A DNA stretch of 39,616 nt from Fidelibacterota bacterium (GTDB lineage Bacteria; Fidelibacterota; Marinisomatia; Marinisomatales; JAADGP01): assembly GCA_027021785.1 (NCBI GenBank), contig JALUTR010000211.1:1-39616 (forward strand). Reading direction: 5' to 3'. Shown here in pieces: positions 1 to 8,625 of the stretch. The position numbers and the translations under genes were made by a program. Each line of letters opens with the position of its first letter. The stretch's first letter is position 1. Below the pieces are notes generated by a model. That model had not been told where the DNA came from. It made no database searches and was given only the letters and a program-made list of their open reading frames with translations.

Positions 1-243
1 TGTGGTTTCTTTCCCTTCCTCGTATCCGGCTTGAAATGCCTCCTCCTTTGCTTCCTGCAAGGCTGATTCCAGAACCCGGATGCGTTCTTTCAGCATTTCA
101 ATATTCTTCCCGTCCATATCCGTTGTTATTACAGGATCCGTGGCACCGTTCATAATTTCTTCATTGACGTGAACTCCGGATCCATATTCTTTCACGGAAT
201 TGTGAAAACCAATGATACGATTCTTTAAACGAAGTGTATACAT
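1..243 (-). CDS. fliH: FliH-like flagellar assembly protein, N-terminal 81 aa only (runs off left edge)
   Basis: Reverse complement from 243 reads MYTLRLKNRIIGFHNSVKEYGSGVHVNEEIMNG...LKERIRVLESALQEAKEEAFQAGYEEGKETT. Start codon overlaps the fliG stop (TAATG). The Glu/Lys-rich helix with AGYEEG and its position after fliG fit FliH. Not in the ORF track. Confidence 0.75.
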   Translation of the reverse strand, partial: MYTLRLKNRIIGFHNSVKEYGSGVHVNEEIMNGATDPVITTDMDGKNIEMLKERIRVLESALQEAKEEAFQAGYEEGKETT

Positions 244-1259
244 TATTCAATTATTTCCTCTTCTTCACCCCGTCCTAAAACAATTTCTCCCGATTCTTCC
301 AATTGATGTACAACATCCAGAATCTGTTTTTGCGCCGCTTCCACATCCCTGACCCGCACCGGCCCCAAATATTGCAGTTCATCCTGCAACATTTCGGAGG
401 CCCGCTCGGACATATTTTTAAATATCTTCTGTTTCAATTCATCGCTGGTAGCCTTTAAGGCATACGCCAATGTTTTCGAATCGACTTCTTTCACAATTCT
501 TTGTATCGCATTGTCCGTTAGACCAACAATATCTTCAAAGAGGAACATCAAGCTGGTGATTTCTTCCGCCAGGTCTGCATTCAGATTTCTGAGATGACTT
601 AATATATTCTTTTCAGCGGCACGGCTTGCCGAATTTAAAATTTGCGCTACGGTTTCGGCGCCTCCCGTATTACTTAAATCGCCACCGAACACAACTCCGA
701 TTTGTTCCCGTAAAACGGTTTCAATATCATCAATTAATTCCGGGGATGTCTTTTCCATTGTCGCCAATCGATAGGCTATTTCCGTCTGACTCTCTTCCGG
801 TAGTTCGGATAAAATGGTGGCCGCCTGGCCCGGTTTCAAATTCGCCAGAATCAAGGCGGCTGTTTGCGGGTGTTCATTCTGCAAAAAATTGAGCAACTGT
901 TTATCATCCACAGTCTGTAACAAATAAAATGCGCTTACTTCGGTGGCTGCTTCCGCATGCTTTAATATTTCCTCGGCTTTTTTATGACCGTAAGCGCTTT
1001 CCAATACCCGTCGCGCGTAGTCCAGGCCTCCCTGGACGATATATTCATTTGCCTGCATAAGCTGATAGAATTCTTCGATCACATTTCCCAAAGTCCCGGC
1101 CGGCACATCACGTAATTTTGCAATTTCGATTGCAATTTTCTCCGTCTCCTTATCATTCATATTTTTCATAACCTGGGCGGCATTTTGCACACCCATGGCG
1201 ATTAATATCAGGGCCGCTTTCTGGATCGGTTTCAACGGCCGGGCAGCTTGTTTCGACAT
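243..1259 (-). CDS. fliG: Flagellar motor switch protein FliG
   Basis: 338 aa; FliG motifs such as LQNEHPQTAALILANLKPGQAATILSELPEESQTEIAYRLA; follows fliF. Confidence 0.97.
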   Translation of the reverse strand: MSKQAARPLKPIQKAALILIAMGVQNAAQVMKNMNDKETEKIAIEIAKLRDVPAGTLGNVIEEFYQLMQANEYIVQGGLDYARRVLESAYGHKKAEEILKHAEAATEVSAFYLLQTVDDKQLLNFLQNEHPQTAALILANLKPGQAATILSELPEESQTEIAYRLATMEKTSPELIDDIETVLREQIGVVFGGDLSNTGGAETVAQILNSASRAAEKNILSHLRNLNADLAEEITSLMFLFEDIVGLTDNAIQRIVKEVDSKTLAYALKATSDELKQKIFKNMSERASEMLQDELQYLGPVRVRDVEAAQKQILDVVHQLEESGEIVLGRGEEEEIIE

Positions 1260-1262
1260 CGT

Positions 1263-2852
1263 TTATCCACTCTCCGTATTCGTTATCCACGATCTGATAA
1301 GTTTGGCTGCATTATCGGGACTTTCCTTGCTGTACTTCACAACTTCCCGGGTCATCTTGTCTTTTGCTTTCAATTTTGCTCGGGCTTCCGGGCTGAGTTT
1401 CCGGATATAAATATCTTCGGAAATATCCTCTTCTTCCTCCTCGACCTCCGGAAGTGACGGTTTACCCCCCTGAGATGGTATACTGCGGGCATTGCCGGCA
1501 GTAATCTGCAAAATCGGCTCGGAAGATTTCAAAAGCGTTCTTACAAGGAAAAAGGCCACCAACACTCCAATTACAATTAACCCTTTATCAAGAATTCCAG
1601 CCCATAAGGCCCGTTTCTCCGCCTCTATAAAATACTCCTGTTCTGATTCGAGTGTCGAATCATCAAATTTAACATTCTGTACTTCCACCATATCCCCACG
1701 GTCTTCATTGTATCCAACAGCACTCTTCACCAGGGCGGTTATTTGATTAAGCTCTTTATTACTACGCGGTATGTAATTCTTTACTTCATTTCCCTCCTCA
1801 TCCCTGGTCGTCTCATAGGTTCCGTCAACCAATACAGCCACGGAAAGCCGGTTGATCGTTCCCGTATTGCTGACATAATGCTCTACTGTTTTATTTAATT
1901 CATAATTGGTGATAACATTTTCTTTCGAATAGCCCTCGTCAATATTACTGGTGGAATCTTTACTTTTGGACGTTTCGGTATGACGCTCTTCACTGATTAC
2001 GACCACATTTTCCGGATCATAAGATTCCATCGTTCGTTCGATTTTTTGGAAATCCAGATCCACAGACACTTCCACAACAGCGTTTTGATAACCAACAACT
2101 CCCTCCACCAGATCGGTTACTTTTCTTCGCAGCTTATTTTCAACCGAGTGTCTTAAATCCCATCGGTTTCCAACCGAACCTAAAGCGCTGTCCTCGCTTC
2201 GACGTTTCGAGAGCAGGTTTCCCTTGGAATCAACCACAACCACTCCTTCCGGCTCAATTCCATCGGCGCTGTTTGAAACAATAGCAACAATTCCTCTCAC
2301 CTGTTCGCCGCTCAAATACGCATTGGGCTGTAAATACAAAACCACGGAAGCGGACCCTTTCTTCCGTTCCTCAAATAATTTCCCATCCGGCAACACCAGA
2401 TGGACACGACTGTTTTTTACCCCGGGAAACCGGTTGATGGTTTTTGTTAATTCCCCCTCCAATGCGCGACGCATATTCAATTGCTGCATGAAAGATGTCA
2501 TGCCAATCTTCGAATTATCAAAAATTTCATATCCCGCAACCGGGCTTCCCACATATCCGGATTCGGCAAATTTCAGCCTTAACTCGACAACATTTGTCCC
2601 GGGGACAAGAATCGTACGACCATTATTTTCAACCCGATACTTGATCTTCATTCCCTGCAGGTCAGTTACGATTTTATTGGCCGTGCTAGGATCCAAATCA
2701 GAATACAACACCCTGAATTCAGGCCGGTTTGCCCACAATACCAAGGCTACAATAGCAGAAATCATACTTATCATAACGATCGTAATGACCACCCTTTGGC
2801 CAAGCGAATAACGCCTTAATATCAGTCCTAATTGTTCAAAGAAAGTATTCAT
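1263..2852 (-). CDS. fliF: Flagellar M-ring protein FliF
   Basis: 529 aa; YSDLDPSTANKIVTDLQGMKIKYRVENNGRTILVP, two TM segments, C-terminal FliG-binding-like tail (NAAKLIRSWI). Confidence 0.97.
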   Translation of the reverse strand: MNTFFEQLGLILRRYSLGQRVVITIVMISMISAIVALVLWANRPEFRVLYSDLDPSTANKIVTDLQGMKIKYRVENNGRTILVPGTNVVELRLKFAESGYVGSPVAGYEIFDNSKIGMTSFMQQLNMRRALEGELTKTINRFPGVKNSRVHLVLPDGKLFEERKKGSASVVLYLQPNAYLSGEQVRGIVAIVSNSADGIEPEGVVVVDSKGNLLSKRRSEDSALGSVGNRWDLRHSVENKLRRKVTDLVEGVVGYQNAVVEVSVDLDFQKIERTMESYDPENVVVISEERHTETSKSKDSTSNIDEGYSKENVITNYELNKTVEHYVSNTGTINRLSVAVLVDGTYETTRDEEGNEVKNYIPRSNKELNQITALVKSAVGYNEDRGDMVEVQNVKFDDSTLESEQEYFIEAEKRALWAGILDKGLIVIGVLVAFFLVRTLLKSSEPILQITAGNARSIPSQGGKPSLPEVEEEEEDISEDIYIRKLSPEARAKLKAKDKMTREVVKYSKESPDNAAKLIRSWITNTESG

Positions 2853-2872
2853 TGTTATCTTCAGCCTTCACA

Positions 2873-3190
2873 CTATACTTGCATTCGTTGAATTTCCCGG
2901 TAGGATTCCAATAGTTTGTTCCTGATTTCAAGCATCAATTGAAAGCTTAATCGCCCTTCCTGCATCGTGGCCATAGCCTCCGCAAGATTTTCAGATTTTC
3001 CTTCAATAAATTCGGTGACTTTACTGCCTGCCTCTTTTTGATTGTTGTTAACCGCCGTTAGAAAATCCTTGATTGTATCCGCAAAGTTGACGGATTCATT
3101 TTCCGCCGATTCTTTAACATTATCAGAAGACTGCTTTCGATCGACGATTGCAGCCTGTGTTGTTTGCAACAGTTCTTGTATACCAGCCAT
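2873..3190 (-). CDS. fliE: Flagellar hook-basal body protein FliE
   Basis: 105 aa; C-terminal SFQLMLEIRNKLLESYREIQRMQV is typical of FliE; sits between flgC and fliF. Confidence 0.93.
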   Translation of the reverse strand: MAGIQELLQTTQAAIVDRKQSSDNVKESAENESVNFADTIKDFLTAVNNNQKEAGSKVTEFIEGKSENLAEAMATMQEGRLSFQLMLEIRNKLLESYREIQRMQV

Positions 3191-3195
3191 CTCTC

Positions 3196-3501
3196 CTATC
3201 CTTTCACATCTAATAATTGCCCTTTATGGATTTGAGCAATACGGGCATTGCCGTAAAATTGCATTTCTTCGGGCTGATTACTGCCGAAAAGCATGTGCAA
3301 AGTCGCTTGTTCATCCGTTGTTAATATCACCTTGGTTGCTTCCGGCCGCTCTATACCGGGTACCTCAATTTTTTCATTGAAATTATTCTCAACTACTCCG
3401 GGGGTAGGTCCGTTTTTTAAAGCGCCCTGTTCCTGTGAATCAACCTGTTTATATAATTGCTCAACGGCATAATTATCGCTTGTCGGTGGAATAATTTTCA
3501 T
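3196..3501 (-). CDS. Small uncharacterised protein inserted between flgC and fliE
   Basis: 101 aa, tightly packed with neighbours (5 bp before fliE, 11 bp after flgC); ILTTDEQATLHMLFG...GQLLDVKG C-terminus; no family recognised. Confidence 0.75.
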   Translation of the reverse strand: MKIIPPTSDNYAVEQLYKQVDSQEQGALKNGPTPGVVENNFNEKIEVPGIERPEATKVILTTDEQATLHMLFGSNQPEEMQFYGNARIAQIHKGQLLDVKG

Positions 3502-3512
3502 CGTTGGATATT

Positions 3513-4010
3513 TTAGATCTCCATGGCTTTTTTAGCCATCTGCTTGGAAGCGTTCAGCACACTGATATTTGCTTCGTATGAGCGACTGGCGGCAATCATT
3601 TCAACCATTTCTTCCACGGTATTAACGTTAGGCATCCTGACATATCCCTTTTCATCGGCGCGCGGATGACCCGGATTGTAAATCAACTTTTCCCCTTTAA
3701 CTTCCACCACCTTGAAGGCGGTAGAATAATCCGGCTTCGCGGTGGCAACCCCGGTTGAACCGGTTTCGGAACCAAGATGACCGGTACGTGAACTCCGGAG
3801 CTTCAGTGACATCTGGTCTCCAAATCGATACCCGGATTTCCCGCTTCGATTTGTATCCACCACTGTCTTACGGTGGTAAACATTACCTTTTTCATCGGGG
3901 AGTTTCTCGGCATTGGCAATATTTTCGGCAATTACTTCCATACGTTTCATTTGCGTGGAAAGTCCGGTTAATGTTGTCTTAAACGTTGAAAAAATTCCTC
4001 CGACTTTCAT
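3513..4010 (-). CDS. flgC: Flagellar basal-body rod protein FlgC
   Basis: 165 aa; N-term STQMKRMEVIAENIANAEK and C-term NVNTVEEMVEMIAASRSYEANISVLNASKQMAKKAMEI. Confidence 0.97.
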   Translation of the reverse strand: MKVGGIFSTFKTTLTGLSTQMKRMEVIAENIANAEKLPDEKGNVYHRKTVVDTNRSGKSGYRFGDQMSLKLRSSRTGHLGSETGSTGVATAKPDYSTAFKVVEVKGEKLIYNPGHPRADEKGYVRMPNVNTVEEMVEMIAASRSYEANISVLNASKQMAKKAMEI

Positions 4011-4022
4011 CTTATTTATCCC

Positions 4023-4409
4023 CTATCGATTCCTGCCCGTGATACTTACACTCAAACCATTGTAATAACGATTTAATATCCTGGTGACGAATTCATACCG
4101 GATCTGATTCTCGGCCAGTTCCGTCATTTCTCTCGTCAGGTCAACCTTTTTTTCCTTACTATTATTCAGCTTGCCATCGGTGCTTTCACTAAAATGTGAT
4201 GAACGAATGTGTTTATCCTTTGTCACTTTTATTTTTGACTGATCGACGGCGGAACGCAATGTTGCGGAAAAATCGGTATTAACGCGTGTATAATTAGGAT
4301 TATTGGCCTGGGCTACATTTTGGGAAATCGCCCGGTGTTGCCGTTCATACACGGAAATAGCTTTTTTTAACAACTGTGCCCGTTTGGTATTGAACAACTT
4401 GATATCCAT
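4023..4409 (-). CDS. flgB: Flagellar basal-body rod protein FlgB
   Basis: 128 aa; RQHRAISQNVAQANNPNYTR and C-terminal ENQIRYEFVTRILNRYYNGL. Confidence 0.94.
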   Translation of the reverse strand: MDIKLFNTKRAQLLKKAISVYERQHRAISQNVAQANNPNYTRVNTDFSATLRSAVDQSKIKVTKDKHIRSSHFSESTDGKLNNSKEKKVDLTREMTELAENQIRYEFVTRILNRYYNGLSVSITGRNR

Positions 4410-4424
4410 TTTACTATCTTTATA

Positions 4425-4440
4425 TTCAATTGTTATGCCA
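4425..4440 (-). promoter_or_regulatory. Weak sigma54-like element upstream of flgB (TGGCATAACAATTGAA)
   Basis: Matches TGGCACR-N4-TTGCW with two mismatches, including TTGA for TTGC. Predicted start site falls very close to the flgB ATG. Confidence 0.25.
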
Positions 4441-4906
4441 CCAGGCTTTGGTCGCTGATTCCGGGGCCGCGTCAGGCGAATATATATACCATTTATGACA
4501 TTTATTAATAATAATTTAGCATGTATTCACAAAAAATTTATCCTTACCATAAAGGGAGGGTTTCAATCCGGGGCCTTCCCAAAAACCGGGAAAAATTTTC
4601 CAATTTTTTGGTGAATTTGTCCATGCTCCGATAATTTGGTTTTACAGTCTGATGATTTCGTAAAAAGTCTCATATTGTCATTGTCAGCCCGCAATGGCTG
4701 GAACTTATATTATTGTCATTAACAAGGTAAATGATATTGTCAAAGTTTTGTTGTACCAAATAATGCAATAGGAACAACGAATGAAACGGAACTATCGAAA
4801 TAATAAGGATTTAAATCAATATCCCGAGTAAGAAAATTTTCGTTCAATGATTTGTCTTAACTCTTAATATTTTTTCGTTTAATTCCCCGATTTAATTCAT
4901 AATCTG

Positions 4907-5043
4907 GGTTGAATCAACCAGCATTCAGGCTGGGAGAATAACACCGATGATAAATTAATCGGCAAGAAAGATACAAGCAACGGGCGGAATCCAACCGGAT
5001 TCCTTTGCCTTCGGTGGGAGTGTCTGCGGTTGGATTGATTATA
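4907..5043 (-). promoter_or_regulatory. Candidate structured leader/attenuator upstream of the flgB operon: run of hairpins behind a TATAAT -10 box (5038-5043)
   Basis: Inverted repeats: ggttg/caacc (4907-4919), ccagc/gctgg (4918-4933), ccgat/atcgg (about 4943-4962), ggaatcc-aacc-ggattcc (4986-5003), and aatccaaccg/cggttggatt (4988-4997/5027-5036), which is exclusive of the previous hairpin. Confidence 0.35.
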
Positions 5044-5095
5044 CCGGGATAAAGATAAATTACATCACAATTTCGGGTGGTCTTGCGTCAGCGGA

Positions 5096-6466
5096 TTAAG
5101 CTATTTCCATTGGGAGATCGCCTTCCTGCGCATATTGATGAAGTTTGTTTCGTAGAGTTCTTACACTTATCCCCAATATATTCGCCGCCTGAGTACGGTT
5201 ATTCTGCGTCTTTTTTAAGGTATGATAAATCAATCTCTTTTCCATTTCGGCGATGGACAAGACATCGATTCCGGGACCGTTATGATCCTGCCTGATGTAG
5301 TCGGTTTCCAGTGAAATATGTCCAAGGGTCAGAACCTTCTCGTCCCCGGAATAAAGGATTCCACGTTCAATTAAGTTCTCCAGTTGTCGAACGTTTCCCG
5401 GCCAATTATAGCGAATCAGTTCGTCCAGGGTTTCCTTATTCACTTCTTTTTTGTCGTATCCATATTTCATTTGGAATTTTTTGATGAAATGATCCACCAA
5501 TAAGGGAATATCCTCCGGACGTGTACGCAACGGTGGTACGATTATGGGAAACACATTTAACCGATAAAAAAGATCGGAACGAAACTTTCCTTCCTCCACC
5601 ATCTCATTCACTACCCGGTTTGTTGTAGCCAGGACCCGCACATCCCCGGATATTTCTTTCGTACTACCGATCCGCGTGAATTTCCCTTCCTGCAGAACGC
5701 GTAATAACTTGGCCTGCATGGCAATCGGTATTTCACTGATTTCATCGAGCAGCAGGGTTCCGCCATTAGCCTCCTCAAACAGGCCTTTATGCATTTTGAT
5801 GGCATTCGTAAAGGCACCTTTTTCGTGACCGAAAAGGGTGCTTTCAAACAATGATTCCGGAATTGCGGAACAATTTATTTTTAAAAACGGCTGGTTAACC
5901 CGTTCGCTGTTTTCATGGATCGCAAGAGCGATTAATTCCTTTCCGGTTCCACTCTCGCCCTGAATAAACACGGGCGCGTCACTTTTGGCCACGATGTTGA
6001 TTTGATGATGGATCCGTTCCATGGCCTTACTTTTTCCAACAAGCTTATTAAACTTCTCATTGTACGAAAGCTTGGACTTAAGTTGTTTATTTTCCTCTTT
6101 CAAGTGTTCATATTCAAAGAATCGTTCGACACGGGATTCGATCTGTGAAATGGAAAAAGGTTTGGTAATAAAATCGAAAGCTCCATTATGAAGGGCTTGT
6201 ACCGCGGTTTCGACGGTACCATAAGCGGTGATTATCAGAAATCCAATATTAGGATACTTTTTTCTGACTTTCTCCATCAATTCGGTACCGTTCATTTCGG
6301 GCATAACCAAATCGGTAATAACAAGATCGCATCCTTCGGTATTAATAATTTCCAGGGCTGTTTTCCCATCCTTGGCGTTTTGTACGCTGTAACCACTGTT
6401 TGTAAGCGCCTCCTGAAGTATGGCACGCATGCTATGATCGTCATCGACAACCAATAACCGTCTCAT
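5096..6466 (-). CDS. NtrC-family sigma54-dependent response regulator (REC-AAA+-Fis HTH), probable flagellar regulator (FlgR/FlrC-like)
   Basis: 456 aa; REC with VVDDDHSMR, Walker A GESGTGKE, Walker B GGTLLLDEI, C-terminal NNRTQAANILGISVRTLRNKLHQY; adjacent to flgBC-fliEFG. Sigma54 loop reads GAFTNA. Confidence 0.93.
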   Translation of the reverse strand: MRRLLVVDDDHSMRAILQEALTNSGYSVQNAKDGKTALEIINTEGCDLVITDLVMPEMNGTELMEKVRKKYPNIGFLIITAYGTVETAVQALHNGAFDFITKPFSISQIESRVERFFEYEHLKEENKQLKSKLSYNEKFNKLVGKSKAMERIHHQINIVAKSDAPVFIQGESGTGKELIALAIHENSERVNQPFLKINCSAIPESLFESTLFGHEKGAFTNAIKMHKGLFEEANGGTLLLDEISEIPIAMQAKLLRVLQEGKFTRIGSTKEISGDVRVLATTNRVVNEMVEEGKFRSDLFYRLNVFPIIVPPLRTRPEDIPLLVDHFIKKFQMKYGYDKKEVNKETLDELIRYNWPGNVRQLENLIERGILYSGDEKVLTLGHISLETDYIRQDHNGPGIDVLSIAEMEKRLIYHTLKKTQNNRTQAANILGISVRTLRNKLHQYAQEGDLPMEIA

Positions 6467-6598
6467 AAATACCTCTTAATTTTGGGCTCAACTTTATGGT
6501 ATGCATTTCAAAATTTCAAATAAATAAATAATTATTATATGGCAAGGTTTTATGAAAAACCGCTTAACCATCACTACGGGTAACCAATCGAAAAACCG

Positions 6599-7219
6599 TT
6601 ATTCCAATTTTCGTTTGTTATCCTGTTCAATCCGCTTATTTTTTTGATGACGCGAATAGGAATAGACTGCGATATCCTGATCCGATAATAATTTCCGGTA
6701 TTTATCCATTGTTTTCCTTTGTAATCTTGTTTTATCAGGCATTAGTTCGCTCAATTTAGCTTTTAATTCTTCATTTTCCCTTTTAAGATTCCGAATCAAT
6801 TCCACATTATAATAATTCTCCGCCATTATTTTGTATCGTTCCATCGATCTTTCAATTGAAGAAACGACCTGATCTATTCTGAAAGGTTTTATCAGGTAAT
6901 CGTAAATATTATGCCGCAAAGCTTCAATTGTACTCTTAATGCCCGGGAAACCGGTCATCAGGATATTGATCGCCCTTGGATTATAATTAATTATTCTTTC
7001 GCTCAATTCAATTCCGTCCATATCCGGTAGTCTGATATCCAGGAGAGCGACTTGTATCTTTTGCATACCGATGATCTCAAGCGCCGATTTCGCATTTTGG
7101 GCGGTGAAAACAACGTATCCCTTTCCTTTCAGACCGATCTCCAGGATGTTCAGGATCGAATCCTCGTCGTCAACCACCAGTATGGTTGTCTCCCGTAATT
7201 TGAATTGTTCATTCGACAT
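6599..7219 (-). CDS. Response regulator receiver protein with coiled coil and basic tail, no known output domain
   Basis: 206 aa; REC (ILVVDDEDSILNILEIG...LLDIRLPDMDGIEL...LIKPF), then RNLKRENEELKAKLSEL coiled coil. Confidence 0.88.
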   Translation of the reverse strand: MSNEQFKLRETTILVVDDEDSILNILEIGLKGKGYVVFTAQNAKSALEIIGMQKIQVALLDIRLPDMDGIELSERIINYNPRAINILMTGFPGIKSTIEALRHNIYDYLIKPFRIDQVVSSIERSMERYKIMAENYYNVELIRNLKRENEELKAKLSELMPDKTRLQRKTMDKYRKLLSDQDIAVYSYSRHQKNKRIEQDNKRKLE

Positions 7220-7237
7220 ATTTATTGATTTCGATTT

Positions 7238-8614
7238 CTATACCTGATTTAACGGCTCCCATATTTCCTGAAATAGTTTTGTTCCCAATCCGTTAATAAT
7301 GGTATCAGCGGATTTACCGTCCGTCGGGCAAGTAACGATTGCATATTTAATTGATAGTAAAGGGATATTGCTTTTCTCCGAATAATATTCCTCGACCTTT
7401 CTGCGGATGTTGGCACACGCAAGTTCGGTGGAAACCGTATCCCATCCGGGCAAGACAATCAACATTGAATCCAGGTCGTGCCAGATAATCTCACCGTTTG
7501 TTTCGAATTCATCCCGAATTATCGCGCCTACGGCGGATTCCAGATCGCTAAGCGGCGGCAGATCGGTTGATTCCGGGTTTTTTATTAATCTGAGCAGCGC
7601 AAAAGACACTGACCGATTCGCCCTGATCGAAGAAATAATCTTATCTTTAATAACAGTATACAAAATTTTATCATAGGTTACGTTTTGGGGTCTCATTAAC
7701 GATTCCATTGCTCCCACGGACTGGAAGATCGGAGCTATCTGAGTCGCCAATATTTCCAATAACTTAACTTCATCTTCAAGGGAATATATTTGTTCATTAA
7801 TCTGAAAAATACCTATAAAACCATACAGTTTCTCCTGATAATGTATAGGAACCATAATACAATGATTCTGATTATCACCGATTGCGATTTCTCTGCCGTT
7901 AATCGTCAACTCCGGGAAACCCTTGGATAAGACTATTGATTGGTCATCCCGAACCTGTGAATGATTAATCGTGTCGCCGATTTTGAACCTGAACTGATCA
8001 ATAAATTCATCCGTTAAGCCCCGCGCGCTTTTTATCACAAAATCGCCGGAAAGCTCATCGAATAAAAATATCCCGACTTTTTCTATTTTCATTCCTTCAG
8101 TCAGGGTATCCAGGATCATATCGACGGCAATATCAAATTCAAATACCTGGTAGAGGATTGAACTGATATCATACAACATTGTAATATCGGAAAACATCTT
8201 TTCAATCTTTTTGTTTAAAGCCACATTTTCCCTCCTTAGGAACAATTTCTCCGCCGCACGATCGATTACAGCTTTTATTTCCTTTAATTCAATGGGTTTG
8301 CGAATATAATCATACACACCGTATTGAATCGCTTCAATGGCCGAATCAATCGATGCGAATCCCGTGAAAATGATTACTTCCGTGTCACGCCCGGTTTGTT
8401 TTACCGTTTTCATTACATCCATCCCGGACACTTTCGGCATCATTAAATCCGTAAGAACTATATCATAGGCTTCTTTTTCAATGTATTTCAAAGCCTCCTG
8501 CGGGTCAGTTAAACCCGTAACGTTAAATCCGTTATTTTCCAGGTAGGTTGTGAGGATATCCACAATGATGTGTTCATCATCAATAACCAATACCGATATG
8601 TTTTCTAATTGCAT
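7238..8614 (-). CDS. REC-GAF protein with degenerate GGDEF-like C-terminal domain
   Basis: 458 aa; REC (VIDDEHIIVDI...LTDLMMPKVSGM), GAF-like middle, C-terminal IIWHDLDSMLIVLPG aligning where RYGGDEFxxxLPG is expected. Confidence 0.85.
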   Translation of the reverse strand: MQLENISVLVIDDEHIIVDILTTYLENNGFNVTGLTDPQEALKYIEKEAYDIVLTDLMMPKVSGMDVMKTVKQTGRDTEVIIFTGFASIDSAIEAIQYGVYDYIRKPIELKEIKAVIDRAAEKLFLRRENVALNKKIEKMFSDITMLYDISSILYQVFEFDIAVDMILDTLTEGMKIEKVGIFLFDELSGDFVIKSARGLTDEFIDQFRFKIGDTINHSQVRDDQSIVLSKGFPELTINGREIAIGDNQNHCIMVPIHYQEKLYGFIGIFQINEQIYSLEDEVKLLEILATQIAPIFQSVGAMESLMRPQNVTYDKILYTVIKDKIISSIRANRSVSFALLRLIKNPESTDLPPLSDLESAVGAIIRDEFETNGEIIWHDLDSMLIVLPGWDTVSTELACANIRRKVEEYYSEKSNIPLLSIKYAIVTCPTDGKSADTIINGLGTKLFQEIWEPLNQV

Positions 8615-8625
8615 CAGACAATTCC

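Noticed and set aside
2224-2811. 195-aa plus-strand ORF opposite fliF
   Set aside because: Antisense to a well-supported fliF, with no domain-like motifs; long antisense ORFs are common in this window.
4907-5043. Known c-di-GMP (GEMM) riboswitch
   Set aside because: The conserved GEMM-I core sequences were not found on either strand by eye; the region is kept only as an unnamed structured element.
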